Positions 1 to 12,990 of a stretch of 64,000 nt of DNA are shown one piece after another (within the stretch, counting starts at the first letter, position 1; each line of letters starts with the position of its first letter). The stretch spans positions 518,191 to 582,190 of the forward strand of contig NW_022985566.1 of the NCBI RefSeq assembly GCF_010093815.1, in the 5' to 3' direction. Source of the stretch: Pseudovirgaria hyperparasitica. Taxonomy: Eukaryota > Ascomycota > Dothideomycetes > Acrospermales > Acrospermaceae. A program made the position numbers and the translations under genes. Under the pieces are notes generated by a model, which had not been told where the DNA came from, did no database searches, and saw nothing but the letters and a program-made list of their open reading frames with translations.

Positions 1-907
1 GCCGGGATTAATACTAATTATAGAGGATCCCTATTATTTAATATAGTATTACTTATCCCTATAGTAGATCGTGTCGACCTTCTCGGTTCTAGTTAGACTA
101 TCTTAACTATAGTACTATATAGAGAGTAATTCGAATATAAGAATAGGGTTATTAGATAGTAGTATAGTTAGATAGAATAATAAGGTATATTCTATTATAG
201 AACGAATTACTACCGAACCCTTTCGGTAGGAATCTAAGAGTATATATATAAAGAGACGCCGATCTATCTAGCACGTAACTGTTTACCGCCCTTCATATTA
301 CCTCCTAACCCTATTAGCTAAGGTATGTATAGATCGGGTTCTATCTAAGGCTAAGTTCTAACAATTATAAGAGACGTTTAGATAGATGATTTAAGATAGA
401 CTTAATAATAAACTTAGTAGGATATCTCCGCGATAAATACTCTATATATAGAGATAGAAAAAGGAAGTATATATAAGGCGACGTACTTAAGATAATAATT
501 AAGAAGTTAAGAATAGAATAGAATATAGTAAATCTACTTATTAAGACTTTCCGACCTAATAGCTTTAATTAATTAATAGCTAAGTAGGTTATCCTTAACT
601 CTTAGTCTCTATAGGTAATTAAAAATAGCTATCTCCGTAATACTATTATAAAGGTAAATCTAGAGATAGAAGTAGTAATATAGCTAAGTATAGATACTCT
701 TAGAAGCTATATTATAAAGATATATATAGAAGTCTCTAAATCTCTCTATAGTATCCTAAACACTACTATCTTAAAGATTTATATCTTATTTAATAGCTAG
801 AGCTCGTGAAACTATCGTCTCTCTCTATAGTTATATACTATATACTTTATTAATAGAGATAGTATCTTTATAGATATTTCCCTTAGTCTACTAGAGATTA
901 GAGATAG
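1..907 (+). pseudogene. hAT transposase, left part, RIP-degraded
   Basis: This is the upstream part of a hAT-family transposase frame cut by chromovirus A at 907/908. The last codons, about 840-907, read as the segment just before the hAT Gly-x-His-x-Gly-Glu-Asn-like motif (here FINRDSIFIDI followed by LEIRD), and the frame resumes with GSYTGKN at 21,344. Stops are frequent (TAG/TAA from CAG, CAA and TGG). The element's left terminus lies outside the window, so terminal inverted repeats cannot be checked. The assignment rests mainly on the better preserved right part. Confidence 0.6.
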
Positions 908-1436
908 TATAATAAATTACTAGCTAGAGCCATAGGAAGATACGTAGACTCTAGTATAAGTAGTATAAGAGATAGTATAATACGTAGAAGAGGGGCCTAT
1001 AATATAATAGGTAGCCTTAGATAATAATCTAAGGCTAAGGTAGGCATCTATAGGGAGAGCTAATTATAGGTACTTAGAATAGGTATTCTAAGTAGCCTAC
1101 TAGATAATTAAGAATAGAATATTAGTATTCTAAGTAATATACTAAACGCTTAGAATAAGTATTCTAATTAGCGGACCTTAGTAGAACTATATAGACCCTT
1201 TAGACCTAATCTCTAGAGATAGTTCTATAGTAATTAATTTAAACTTATACTAATATAATTACTACTTTACTTATCTACTAGCTAGTTACTATTTATACTC
1301 TATTAATACTTACTATAAACCTACTTATACTCCTCTAAGCCTTCTAAGTATCTTTATCTATAGAAAAGCTAGAATACTCTATATAATAGACTACTTTAGG
1401 GATAAGCCGTATCCTTAGTAGAAAAGGTTTATTATA
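908..1436 (+). repeat. 5' LTR of chromovirus A
   Basis: The 529-bp sequence recurs at 20,815-21,343 with no length difference, and nearly all mismatches are C/T or G/A transitions. It starts TATAATAAATT and ends TTTATTATA, which fits TG...CA ends converted to TA...TA by RIP. It contains three short hairpins (1015-1034, 1072-1093, 1150-1167). Confidence 0.92.
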
Positions 1437-1559
1437 GTTTAATTACTCTACTTAGACTCTAAAGTAAGTATTTACGCTATCTATTTAAATATAAAATAGT
1501 AAATAATAGATAGTCCTTATCTTCGTAAACTACTCTATAAGTACTAACTATAGAATAAG

Positions 1560-2420
1560 TCGGATATCTTATTATAGAATTAGAGGAATAAGTTATAGAG
1601 CTCTAAAGAGAAAATATTAAACTTAGAAAAGCTAAAGAGAGCTTTAAAAGAAAAATCCTAGAATCTTTTAAAGGTAAGCGAAGTAAACTCTAAGGATTTC
1701 TAATATAGATTAGAATATATCTCTAGACCTATTAAATTTAGAACCTAGAAGAATAAGTTATATTTACTATCGGACTACTAAAGGGAGATATACTCGCTTA
1801 GTTTAAACCCTACTTAAGGGACTTTATAGAAAATAATCTATAGAATTAATAGAATAATACTACTAAGATCTTTAAACGTTTTAAAGAATTTAAGGAATAT
1901 ATTAAAATAACCTTTAGAGATATAGATAAATAAAGAATAGCTAAGAGATAAATCTAGTAAATAGTCTACATAAAATCTATATCTAACTACGCCTCTAAAT
2001 TCTAATAAATCTCTAGTTAGCTAGAATAGGATAATAAACCCCTAATCCTCTAGTTCTATACTAGATTATATAACGACGTTAAGAACGAAATCTCTAGAGA
2101 GAGAGACTATTCTACTAACCTCTAAGAGTATATTAAGCTTATAGTCTAGATTAATAACTAACTATATAAGAGACGCTATAAGAAAAGAGGGAAAAAGATC
2201 TTTTAATCTATACTTAAATAAGATACTCGGAAGGGTTACGTTAATAAAGCCCTAAACTATCTATATAAGGGATTCTATAATAGACCTATACTAATAGAAC
2301 CTAGTATCTTATAGATAAAATATCTATCTAGTAAAGAAAGGGAGTAACTAAAGAAGGAAGGTAAGTATCTCTACTATAAAGAAAAGGGATACTACGCCCA
2401 CGAATACCCAAAAAAATAAA
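1560..2420 (+). pseudogene. Chromovirus A gag remnant with nucleocapsid zinc knuckle
   Basis: This is a degenerate Gag frame. A zinc-knuckle relic lies at 2372-2410 and reads YYKEKGYYAHEYP. In the CX2CX4HX4C pattern the Cys and His codons have become Tyr, the change expected from TGC/TGT to TAC/TAT and CAC/CAT to TAC/TAT under RIP. The Gag limits are approximate because stops obscure start and end. Confidence 0.6.
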
Positions 2421-4199
2421 AATAAGAAAAACTAGATTAAGGACCTAGTATTAAGATAAGGAAACGTTACTATAGAAAAGAAAGAAGTACCTTACGTAGC
2501 CATGTTATAGACTAGTTATACTAATAATCTCTACTTTATATATAAGTTAGAAAAAGATAGTATAGGTTAGTATCTAAAGAAAAGAAACGTTTTAATAGCT
2601 AGTAAATAACCCTTATTACTTTATGAAAAAATAGAACTATAGAAATACTTAGATATAATAAGAAGATCTAAACTAACTAAAGAAATAGTATCTAAAGAAG
2701 TAATAATTAAAGGAAGTACTACTAAGGAAGATAGTAAGAAAGAAACCCTTACTATAGAAGAACTATATAATAAGTTAATAATAGACTAAGACCCTATTAC
2801 TTACTATATTATCTACTATTATAGAAAATATATAAGTAAGGATAATAGAGACCTACCTTTAAAAGGGGTAGAGATTTAACCGGAAGATAACTAACTTATC
2901 TTACCCTACTATAAGAAATATAATAAGATCTCTTAGATTATCTATCTCTATAATAACTATCTTTACTATCTTTATAAGAAGCGAACCTAGAAATAGTTTC
3001 TATAATAGTATTAGAATTAAAAGATTCTAAAAGCCTTTAGAGACGAAGATATATAATAGTATAAAATAATTACTAAGGAAGCTAATAAAAATTACTTTAT
3101 ATTAAAATAGATAGAAAATAAAGATTATCTAGAGAACTAATATAACTAATACCCGGATGTTACGTACCGAACTTATCTAATATCTAAGACTATTATATAG
3201 TATAACCTTTAAGTAGACTTAGGCGAAATTAAGAAACGAGTTTAATCTATAATATAACTTATATAGGAAATAGAATAGAAACTTAGTAAGCTATAAAAAA
3301 ACTAGAAAGGCCGGACGTACTAAGAGAAATAGCCGAGCTAAAAAGAAACTCTCTTATATCTATTAGTAGCTTAGATAATAAAATATAAATATCTCTTAAA
3401 ATTTAGCTCTATTAAAAATACTCTATTAAAGTACTAATTAATAGTAGAGTATAGTCTAACTTTATCTCTCTAACTATAGTAGATAAACTAAAAATACCCT
3501 ATAGTAGTAAAGAAGAACTATATAAATTATCTATATTTAAGAGACTTAATATAGAATATACTAATAGAATAGTATACTTAGAAATAGAACCTCTAGATTT
3601 AGTCTTAATAGTAGAATACTAATAACTACAACTAGATATAGCAGAGCTAGAATAATATAACTTAATTCTAGGAATACTATAGCTTAAAGAAGTTAACCCT
3701 ATAATTAACTAGAAAACTAAAGAAATTATACCCTAGAGAATATTAAGACCCTTAGAAACTATTAAAGAAGAAGTAGAGATTAATAAACCTATAAAGGCGC
3801 TAACGACTAGAAAGTCTATCTACTATATTTAGAAGCTTAATAATAAGTAAGGTAATATAGAGAGCGGACCCTTATATAAGAAATATATAGTATAATAAGG
3901 CACGCCTATAGATAAATAGATTTAAAAAATAAATAACATACTTATACTAAAGAAATACTACTAATATTATATTATCTTTAAAGAAGAACTTAAGACGGGA
4001 CTACTAAAGTATAGCCTATATAATTATATAATGATACTCTAACTAGAAATAGCATCTATATTTAAAAGTATATATCGACTTACTAAAAAATAACTAGAAA
4101 TAATATAATAATATATTAAGAAAATAGAAGTAAAAGGATATATCTAACCCTCTAAATTACCTATAGAATATCTAATACTCTTTATACTAAAGAAGAACG

Positions 4200-6720
4200 G
4201 AAGTAAATAACCCTATATAGACTATTAATACTTAAACGATATTACTATTAAAAATAGATACCCTTTACCCCAAATTAATAAATTATAGAACTAACTTATA
4301 GAAGCTTAGTACTTTACTATAATAGACTTATAAGAAGCCTATAATCTTATATATATAGTAGAAGAAGATAAATAGAAAATAGCCTTTTAGACTCGATATA
4401 GCTACTATAAATACCTAGTAATACTATTTAGGCTAACTAATATACTAGCTATATTTTAAGTACTAATTAACGATATACTAAGAGAATACCTTAACTACTT
4501 TATAATAGTCTACCTAGATAATATATTAATTTATTTAAAGAATCTATTAGAGTATAGAGAATACGTATATAAGGTACTTTAGAAATTATAAATAGTAAAT
4601 CTACTAGTAGAATTAAAGAAGAGTATCTTCTATATATAGAAAGTTATATTTTTAGAATTTAAGATTATATCTAGAGAAATATAAATAGACCTAAAGAAAA
4701 TTAAAGCTATTAAAAACTAGAAGTAACCTAAGATAGTTAAGGAAATCTAAGGATTTACCGGATTTATAAACTTTTATAGAAAATTTATATATAACTACTC
4801 TATAAAAACGGCTCTACTATATAAGCTTATAAAGAAAAATATAATATTTAAATAGAGACTAAAGTAAGAATAAGTATTTTAATAGTTAAAAGAGTCTATT
4901 ATAACTAAACCTATATTAAAGATATACTAAATAGGAAAACCCTATAAAGTTAAGATAGATATATTAGAATTTACTATCGGAGGGTAGTTAACCTAGATAG
5001 ATAAATAAGGGAAAAGATACCCTATAGTATTTTACTTCTAAAAATTCTAAGGATTAGAAATAAACTAGCTAATCTATAAAAAAGAACTCTATACTATTAT
5101 TAAATACCTTAAGGAATAGAGAAGCTACCTCTATAGATTAGACTATATAATAAAGGTATATACTAACTATAAGAATCTAACTACCTTTACTATAATAAAG
5201 GAACTCCGAAAGAAATAAATTAGTTAGTATAAGCTTCTTATAGAATTTAATATCTAAATTATATACTATAAAGAATCTAAAAACGGAAGAGCTAACGCCC
5301 TTAGCTAATAAGCGGAATACGAGTAAAAAGAACCTACTATAGAATAGACTATATTAGAGATTACTAAAGATAGAAACCTTAGACTAATATAATATATTAT
5401 AGTAATATAAAAAGAATTTATACTTAAGGACCCTAAGGGAAGAAGTATAATCCCTAGAGATAAGGTCTACTATTTTATTAAAGAATTCTATAAAGATCCG
5501 ATATACGGATACTAAGGAGAAATAAAAACTTATAAAAGATTTAAGAGATACTATATAACTTATAAGGAAAGATAAGTTATTAAGGAAGTTATATAGGACT
5601 ATATTCTATATAATAAAAGCTAATCTAATAGATATAAACTATATAGAGAACTCTAACTAATTCCCCTACTATTATATACTTAGAAAATAATCTCTATAGA
5701 TTTTATAATAGATCTACTACTCTTAAGAGAACTAGTCTTACGAGTATAGTATAATACTATACTAGTAGTAGTTAATAAACTTATAAAGTATATCTACTTT
5801 ATACCCTATTAAAAGAATATAGATATAGAAGAAATAGCCTATATATTCCTACGAGTAGTAATAGCGAACTATAGATTATCTAATAGTATTATATCTAATA
5901 GAGATAAGCTCTTTATATTAAACTTTTAGAAAAGCCTAGTACGATAGCTTAGAACGAGCTACTAACTATTAATAGTCTATTATCTATAGATAGATAGATA
6001 AATAGAGATTCTAAATAGAATACTAGAATAATACCTATAATACTATATTAATAAATAATAAGATAATTAGATAGAACTACTACTACTAGCTTAATTTACT
6101 TATAATAGTATAATAACCTTAATAACTAAAACCTTACCGTTCTATATAAACTATGGATTTAACCCTATAGCTAGCTATAATTATAAACTAGAATAGTCTA
6201 TACTAAAAGCGAAGATTAAGGTAGAATAACTATATAAACTATATTTAGAGCTATAAACTAAACTTTCCTTTATAAATAGAAGAATAGTAAAATATATAAA
6301 CTAAAAGAGAATAAAGAGACTATCCCTAAGGGGGGGAGACCTAGTATTCCTTATATAAAAAAATATTAAGATATAATAACTAAATAATAAACTAGACTTT
6401 AAAAAGATCGGACCTTTCTAAATAAAATAAAAAATTTTAGAAGTTAATTATAAACTATCTTTACCTTAGAATATAAGAATATACCTAGTATTTTATATCT
6501 TATTACTAGAACTAGTACTATATAATATAAAAGTTAAAACTAATATTAAAGCTATAGACGAAGAATTCAAAGTTAAAAAGATTCTAGAATCTAGAATTAG
6601 TAATAAAATATTAGAGTATCTAATTAAGTAGAAGGGCTACGGACACGAATTAAATACTTAGAAACCTAGGGAATATTTAATAAACTACCGGTAACTATTA
6701 CGGAAGTTCTATTAAATAAA
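4200..6720 (+). pseudogene. Chromovirus A pol remnant: RT, RNase H, integrase, chromodomain
   Basis: The reverse transcriptase is legible at about 4200-4870 (LNDITIKNRYPLP, then a fingers/palm segment). The catalytic YxDD at 4511-4522 now reads YLDN, the second Asp having become Asn through a TG to TA change. RNase H is at about 5100-5310 (TNYKNLTTF ... NGRANALS). The integrase core is at about 5690-6170 (IDFIIDLL, ISNRDKLF, and a TQTDGQTE-like segment, now with stops). A chromodomain follows at about 6581-6700 (ILEYLIK then KGYGHE). In this lineage the chromodomain is thought to target heterochromatin. The stops are TAA/TAG where CAA, CAG or TGG would be expected. The product is not functional. 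Confidence 0.85.
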
Positions 6721-7066
6721 CCTAGATTCGCCTAGTTCTCTATACTAAGCTAAGAATTATTAAAACCTAAGGAAGGATTCGGAACCTTCTTAATAGTAAC
6801 TCTCTATTATTATTTAAATTACTCCTTCTTCTTCTTAAGGTCTATTACTAATAGATTCTAATAAAGTATATTATTTTAATAATATTCTAATAGCTTCTAC
6901 TATTTCTCTAAATACTCTAGACGCGTAAAGGCGGTCTAAGTATTCTACTAAGCTTTTTACTAAGTAGTAGCTATATATTCTTTCTCTAGCTTAAGATAAG
7001 CCTTTTTAGAATAAACCTTCTTATCTAGAAATATTACTTACTAGCCCTAATAAAAAGAAAGAAAAC

Positions 7067-7081
7067 TTATAAGATAATTTA
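7067..7081. repeat. Target-site duplication of the LINE, left copy
   Basis: The 15-mer TTATAAGATAATTTA is identical to 20,464-20,478. It flanks the LINE insertion in the 3' part of chromovirus A. The length fits target-primed reverse transcription by a LINE. Confidence 0.9.
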
Positions 7082-7320
7082 GAGAACTTCTTTTACATCT
7101 CCAAGAGGCTAACTTGGTCCATTCGGGGTAATATAGTAAGATATACACCTTAATCGATAGAGTATACCGAGTACACTAACTACTACTACACGCACGTACG
7201 TGCAGCGTCGAAACTAAGACGTTATCGCCGTGTAAAGATATATATATATACCCTCTTAAAATCCTTACGGAGATAGAGGCACGGACTACGCTACTAGAAC
7301 GCTAATACGCTGACCCCCTT

Positions 7321-7351
7321 TTATTAGTTAAGGGTAGCCCTTAACTAATAA
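7321..7351. repeat. Hairpin near the LINE 5' end
   Basis: Perfect 14-bp inverted repeat (TTATTAGTTAAGGG / CCCTTAACTAATAA) with a 3-nt TAG loop. A second copy with a CAG loop and a 16-bp stem occurs at 20,196-20,230. Confidence 0.9.
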
Positions 7352-8550
7352 ATATGGCGGCCTTAGGCACCGATATACCCCGGTATATACCGGATATACC
7401 CCTACCGGTACGATAGAAAAGGCTATATAGCGATATTACTAAGGGTAACTATATACCTATCTAAAATATAGAATACACCTAAAGGCGCACGCCGCTATAG
7501 ATAGACGGAATAAAGGGGACCCTAAGAGGGGAAACCCTCCTAGATTATATCTACTACTAGGTAGCACGTATAGAGAAGGAAGCCGGAGAGGGCTAGAAGA
7601 CCCTTCTATATATATTCTAGAATCTTATCTAGAATCTAAAGGGAATTATAGAGGAGGAGAAGAGAATATAACTAGGAGGACCAAAGAGTAGGCTCGACCG
7701 AATAGAGGCTAGCCTACGTAGAATCTAGGAGGAACTTACTTAAGGTAAGCGCCCTAGTATATAGGTATAAATAGTAGTAATACTAGAGGCTATACCACGG
7801 GCCCCCCGGACCGGTAATATAGTATATAGTATACGCGTCGTAATCTAGGATAAGGATACCCTAGTATAGGTCTAGTAAGTATCCCTAAAGGATATAGTAA
7901 GTAAGATTAATAAATAAAAGGGAATATAGTTAAACGTCATCGCTACTAAACTCATGCTAGGAGGAGTAGTACTTACTATAATAACGAATATTACGTAGTA
8001 GACTATCTCGCGCGATCCGAACGCGATTAGTAGTATCTTCCTAGGCGCCTCTATTAGGGCGGCCATATACCCGATATAGGTATACTCTATACCCGTAAGC
8101 GGATAGGTTATCGGAGAAGAGAATATTACGCGGATAGAATAGTTAAATAAGCGAAAATACCTAGAGATTAAGATCGTAAGAGTATGGTAGAAGAATATAT
8201 AAGGGATTAAAACTAGATTAAAGGTATACTCTACTATAATAGTAGAGCTTAAGAACCCCGCCCTTACGTATTAAATTATATAAGAGGGATTCCTAGCGGA
8301 AGGGGAGCTTCTTATAGCGGAACTATAGGATAGAGTATAGGCGATAATATAGTGCTTTAACTATTAGGGATACGGGTATACGGTATAGCGGTACTCCTAA
8401 AAGACTAGGTATAGATAGTATTAATAAGAATATAGTACCTAGGAGTGCCTCTATAGAACACGAGGAGAGGGCTAGAGGGATAGGGACACGGCGAAGTACT
8501 CTAACTACGACGGTAAGTACCCGTCGTAGTCGACTACGTGCACGAAACGT
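7352..8550 (+). pseudogene. LINE ORF1 (Gag-like) remnant
   Basis: This degenerate frame ends with a zinc-knuckle relic at 8353-8394 that reads C-F-N-Y-*-G-Y-G-Y-T-V-*-R-Y. It fits CX2CX4HX4C after Cys to Tyr and His to Tyr changes by RIP. ORF1 proteins of Tad1-like LINEs bind the element RNA. Boundaries are approximate. The 64-aa opposite-strand ORF inside it is not a gene. Confidence 0.55.
8504..8530. repeat. Inverted repeat after LINE ORF1
   Basis: Perfect 10-bp arms ACTACGACGG / CCGTCGTAGT with a 7-nt loop, located after the ORF1 zinc knuckle and before the endonuclease region. Both arms are GC-rich compared with the surroundings. Confidence 0.75.
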
Positions 8551-8589
8551 AAATAGATTACTAAATATATCTACTTAATCCGGATAAAG

Positions 8590-10961
8590 GGAGTAAGGTA
8601 GCTATAAATAATACGACCTACTACCGTTCCTCTCTTTACTATAATACTACTACTATAGACTACCTCCTTACGAGAAAGCGGTTAGAAATAGTAAACTATC
8701 CCAAGAAAGCTAATAATAGAATAGCCCTAAGGAATTACTAAGGCCGCCGCCGTATAAGGATAGTCGCGTCTTAGAGGAACGAATATATAGGTCTATATAT
8801 TCCCTAGTACCTAATAAGAGACTAAGATATACTTCTAATTATATAGGTAAACGTATAGTATAAACGTAAGAACTAGGCGATACTCCTTAAGGAGACCGGA
8901 GCTATAATACTCGCTATATAGGAGCTATATAAATACTACCAGACGAATAAACTAATAACACACCTAGAATATTATATAATACACCCCCTAGGACCGGAGA
9001 GGAGAGTCCTCTTCTATGTCCATAAGTCTATTCTACTCTTATTATAGTTATATACTAAACGGGATAACCTCCGGATAATACTACACCTCTAGACGAATAT
9101 CGGACCCCTCTATATATATAATATATATAATTAGAACCGATTGCTTTAGGCGGATGATATACTTAAGGGCACTACTAAGCTAGAATAATATATCCTCCTA
9201 GAAGACTTTAACCTCTATTATAGCTAGTAGGGTAGACTAACCGTTACCCGCAAAGAGCTTCGAGCTAGAGAACTACGTACCTAATACTACGGCTTTCTAT
9301 ACCTTCTTATACTAGTAGAATAGATTACCTAGCGAAAATATAAATAAGATAAGGGCGGATCTACACTCGACCTTACCCTAGCCACTAGACATATTTATAA
9401 TAGGACTTAATACTACTGCCTAAGCCTTATATAGATAGACTCTAACTATAAATATATGGAGACCGTAATAGATGTATCTACCCCTTAAGACTAATAAGGG
9501 CGATAGCTATAGAAGAATACTAACTAGGAAAAGTACCTAAAGGACCTAGAATCGACGATTCTAGACCCGTCTATAGTTGACGTATCTAATAGCCCGGCCA
9601 TTAACTAGGCCGTGAATATACTCCTATAGGCGTACTAGGGAGTAAGAGATAAACACGTGCCGTACCGAATATATAGACTCCTAGACCCGAAAAGTATACC
9701 TTAAGTATAAGAGTATAGGCGAGAAGTCCGGAGATTATATACACGCGTATACTATAACTGTACACCTAAAGCATAGGATAAATAGAGAGAGGCGAGAAGA
9801 TAACGAGATAAGGTCCTCCGTAACGAGCGACGTAAATAGTAGTATATAGTCACGGACTAATATACACGTAATACTACTAGACTATAGTATATAGTAAAAT
9901 AGGCCAAAAGCACCGCCTCCCTAACACCTATACCACTTATACCCCCCCTTATATATTAAGAAAAGACGTACTCTATAAGCCTCGAGAAAACAGAGATTCT
10001 ATAAGAGGTTATATTCCCTCTCCTAGAACCTATAGACCTATTAGATATTAACGGCACGGAATACCCGGAAGCCGTGAGTATCCCTAGGGAAATCACGGAT
10101 AATAATATACTCGGCGCTATTAAGACACTCCCGAACGATAAAGCGCCCGGACTAGATAGAATTCCGAATCGATACCTTAAGAGGACCATATAGGCGACCT
10201 TACCGATTATAGGCTATATATTCCGAGCGTGTGCCCGTATAGGATACTACCTATAGAGCTTCTAAACTATATATATAGTTATACTCCTAAAACCAGGGAA
10301 GAGCCTAAACACGCCGAAGGGATAGAGGCCGATCGCCCTTCTCTTCTACCTTGGCAAGGTACTAGAAGCTATGATTACTAAGAAGATAAGTATAGTAGTA
10401 TAGGTACACGGCCTTCTCCTAGTAAACCAGAAGACGAAGGTAGGAAGCTCCCTAATTATAGCTATTTAATATATCCTCGAGGTTATCTAGACTATATAGA
10501 AATAAGGATAAGTTATTACGCTACTCTCCCTAGATATAGTAGAGGCGTTTAATAAGGTAAACCATATAAGACTTATCTATAACCTCCGGATAAGGCGAAT
10601 ACCTAAGTAGATTATATAATTTATATAGTCCTTCCTCGCGTAAAGGACTACTTAAATATATATCCCCGGATACCGAAGCGAATATAAGGAGACAGTATAC
10701 GGCATCCCATAAGGGAGTACCATCTCCCCAATCCTCTTCCTCTTCTTTATAGTAGACCTCCTTTAGAGAATAGAATATATAGAGGTAGTCGGATACGCGG
10801 ACGATATATACCTCCTTACGGTCGATAGTAGTACTAGTAGAACATGTATATGACTCGAACGAGACCACGAGAAATACGTCTAGTAGGTAAAGCGCCACGG
10901 AGTAAAATTCGCACCTGAAAAATACTAGCTTATATACTTTATCAACCGCTATAGAGAATAG
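8590..10961 (+). pseudogene. LINE ORF2, 5' part: endonuclease and reverse transcriptase
   Basis: The endonuclease relic is at about 8600-9400, with an EDFNLYY segment near 9200 corresponding to the GDFNLHH motif of APE-type endonucleases. The reverse transcriptase runs from about 9950 (PGKSLN, RPIALLFYLGKVLE, YGIPQGSTISP). The catalytic GYADD is intact at 10,791-10,805. The frame is cut at 10,961 by chromovirus B and resumes in the same frame at 19,050. TAG and TAA stops are scattered through it. Confidence 0.82.
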
Positions 10962-11199
10962 TATAAAGAGTAAAGACGTGGGATAGTAGTCTAATAGTTC
11001 ATAGAGAGATATAGGAATGTATTTATAGAGTAATCTTACTCTTATACGAGGTTAATTCCTAACGAGTAGAAATCGGTTTATACGGTCTACTTATATAGTA
11101 ACCTCGCTTAACTTAGCTAACTTAACCTAGCTCTAGCCACTACGTGGCTATATAGATTAGAATAGTCTATATAGGTCTATTATAGTTCCCGTCCTAATA
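10962..11199 (-). repeat. LTR of chromovirus B (left copy, 3' LTR in element orientation)
   Basis: This 238-bp repeat matches 18,807-19,044 without indels, differing mainly by transitions. It starts TATAAAGAG and ends CGTCCTAATA, consistent with TG...CA ends after RIP. Confidence 0.9.
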
Positions 11200-11678
11200 A
11201 TATCCTTCTTCTTTTTATGCTTCGCCCCGAAGTACTTAAGTATATATAATTCTAAGTCTCTATAATCTATCATGTATCTATATATCCGTAACTAAGTTTC
11301 TATAACGTTATAACTATCCTTAATATAGGTAAACTCGAGATTCTAGTTTACTTTTACTAGTTTATATACGCGCTCATCCCTTACTTCGTGGCTACTACCT
11401 AGAATATATAATTACTACTTTAGTTGAGTATATATTTAGCTTCGCTCGCCTTTAATTTTATTCTCTAGTATATCTACCTCGCTCTTAAGGTAAGTCGTTA
11501 ATTTATATACTATCTTCCCTAGTTTAGGTTTAGAAGGGTCTATAGTGGTCTATTCTTATTAGAACCGGTCTAATATAACCTATTCGCGTTATTACGGTCA
11601 CTAATTTAGCTTCGTTAATCGCCGTTAAGGGTAGATAAATATTCCTTCCTTAGATCTCTAGCTAACGTATATATATAG

Positions 11679-12095
11679 ATGTCTAATACTAGTCCTATCT
11701 CTAAGCCTACCTCCTCCTCTTATAAGACTCGCTCTAAAGGTATCGCCTCCTCCCTAGCTACGCCGGCTAAGAAGCCTATCTATCGCGGTAGTATAAAGGC
11801 GCGCTCTAAGTCGGAGAAGAGAGTAGCTAGGGCTACTACTACTACTACCTCTACTACTAATATAGCTACTAGTCACTCTAATCTAGGTGATCCTAGTACT
11901 AAACTTATGGATAAAGTGGTTATAGGTTCTCCTCTCGCTCTAAAGCGTACGCCGTCTACTCTACCTCCTCTAGAGGATAAAGAAGATCTTGTTATAGACG
12001 ATAATCGTGAGCCCTCGCGCTCACCCACGCCACTACCTTACCGCTCTTCCTTCCGGTCTAATATAGACCGATTTAGTCGCTCTAGGTCCTTTTAG
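11679..12095 (+). CDS. Antisense open frame in chromovirus B, Ser/Thr/Lys/Arg-rich, unknown function
   Basis: This 138-codon ATG-to-stop frame lies on the strand opposite to gag-pol, between the chromodomain and the LTR. The predicted product is basic and low in complexity, with SSS and TTTTT runs and a C-terminal RFSRSRSF. It is the longest clean frame in the repeat block. After the TAG the same frame remains fairly open to about 12,360, with a Cys/His/Tyr-rich stretch, so the original ORF may have been longer and cut by RIP. I recognise no family. It may be an accessory antisense gene of the retrotransposon, or chance openness in a Ser/Thr-rich sequence. Confidence 0.35.
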   Translation: MSNTSPISKPTSSSYKTRSKGIASSLATPAKKPIYRGSIKARSKSEKRVARATTTTTSTTNIATSHSNLGDPSTKLMDKVVIGSPLALKRTPSTLPPLEDKEDLVIDDNREPSRSPTPLPYRSSFRSNIDRFSRSRSF

Positions 12096-12990
12096 GACCT
12101 TAATATTCGCTCTAAACCCTAGCCTACTAATAATAAGGCCTAGATCACTAAGGATACTAAACGTAGTCGCGGTTTATACTATAGGAAAACGGCGAACTAC
12201 GGTTCGATATACTATAAGTATATTAAGGGCTATACGGCTAGCTCTAAATATCTCTTTCGCTCTAACTCTAGTATTAGCTACTACTCTACTAACCGCGACG
12301 GGTCTATACGCCCTATCTTTACTCTATCTACCCGCTACTACCGCTATACTATAACTAGTAAGACTTATCTATAGGTAAGTATAATAGGCTATCTTAATCT
12401 AGTATAATCTAAAGTAGTCCGCGCTAATATATTCTTAGGTTCCTATATATATATAAGATATATATAATAACCTTCGCGTCCGTAAGACCCTCGGGGGTTC
12501 TTATAGCTATCTATCTACTATATAGAGGGAGTTTAGGGAGTACTATAAGCTCTTCCTAGAGGTTATTAAAGTATAAGTTATAAGTACGTTAATTATTTTT
12601 AATATCTATTAATTTTTCTAGCCGCCGCGAGATCCCTAGCGCCTAGGCTATCTATTCTAGGGAGTCTATTCTAGCTATAGAGGCCGTAGAGAGGATTTAC
12701 TCTATCCCCCCCCGTCCGTCTTACGCTATTAATAGATCTTATAAGAGGTCTACTATTTCTCCCTCTAAGTCGCCTCGTAAGAGGGTATATATTCCCTTCT
12801 AGATTATTCTAGATTATATTAGCTAACTTTAGACCTAGTCACTACGCTCCGGCGCTTAAGGCTCTTCCCTCTAGGCTCTAATGGATTAGATTATTACTCT
12901 AGAGGCTAAGGTCGTCGTCCTCCGCCGCTATATCGTACGGTTAGAGAGGACTATACTAGAGGTTAGGATAGATAATAAGATAGAGGAGTA

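Noticed and set aside
7195-7208. CACGTACGTG-type palindrome considered as a binding site or terminal repeat
   Set aside because: It is short and single, with no partner at the other end of the LINE.
9956-10189. 77-codon minus-strand frame
   Set aside because: It is antisense to the start of the LINE RT domain and has no recognisable feature.
10530-10898. 122-codon minus-strand frame in the repeat block
   Set aside because: The plus strand of the same interval encodes the LINE reverse transcriptase, including the YADD motif. The minus frame is incidental.
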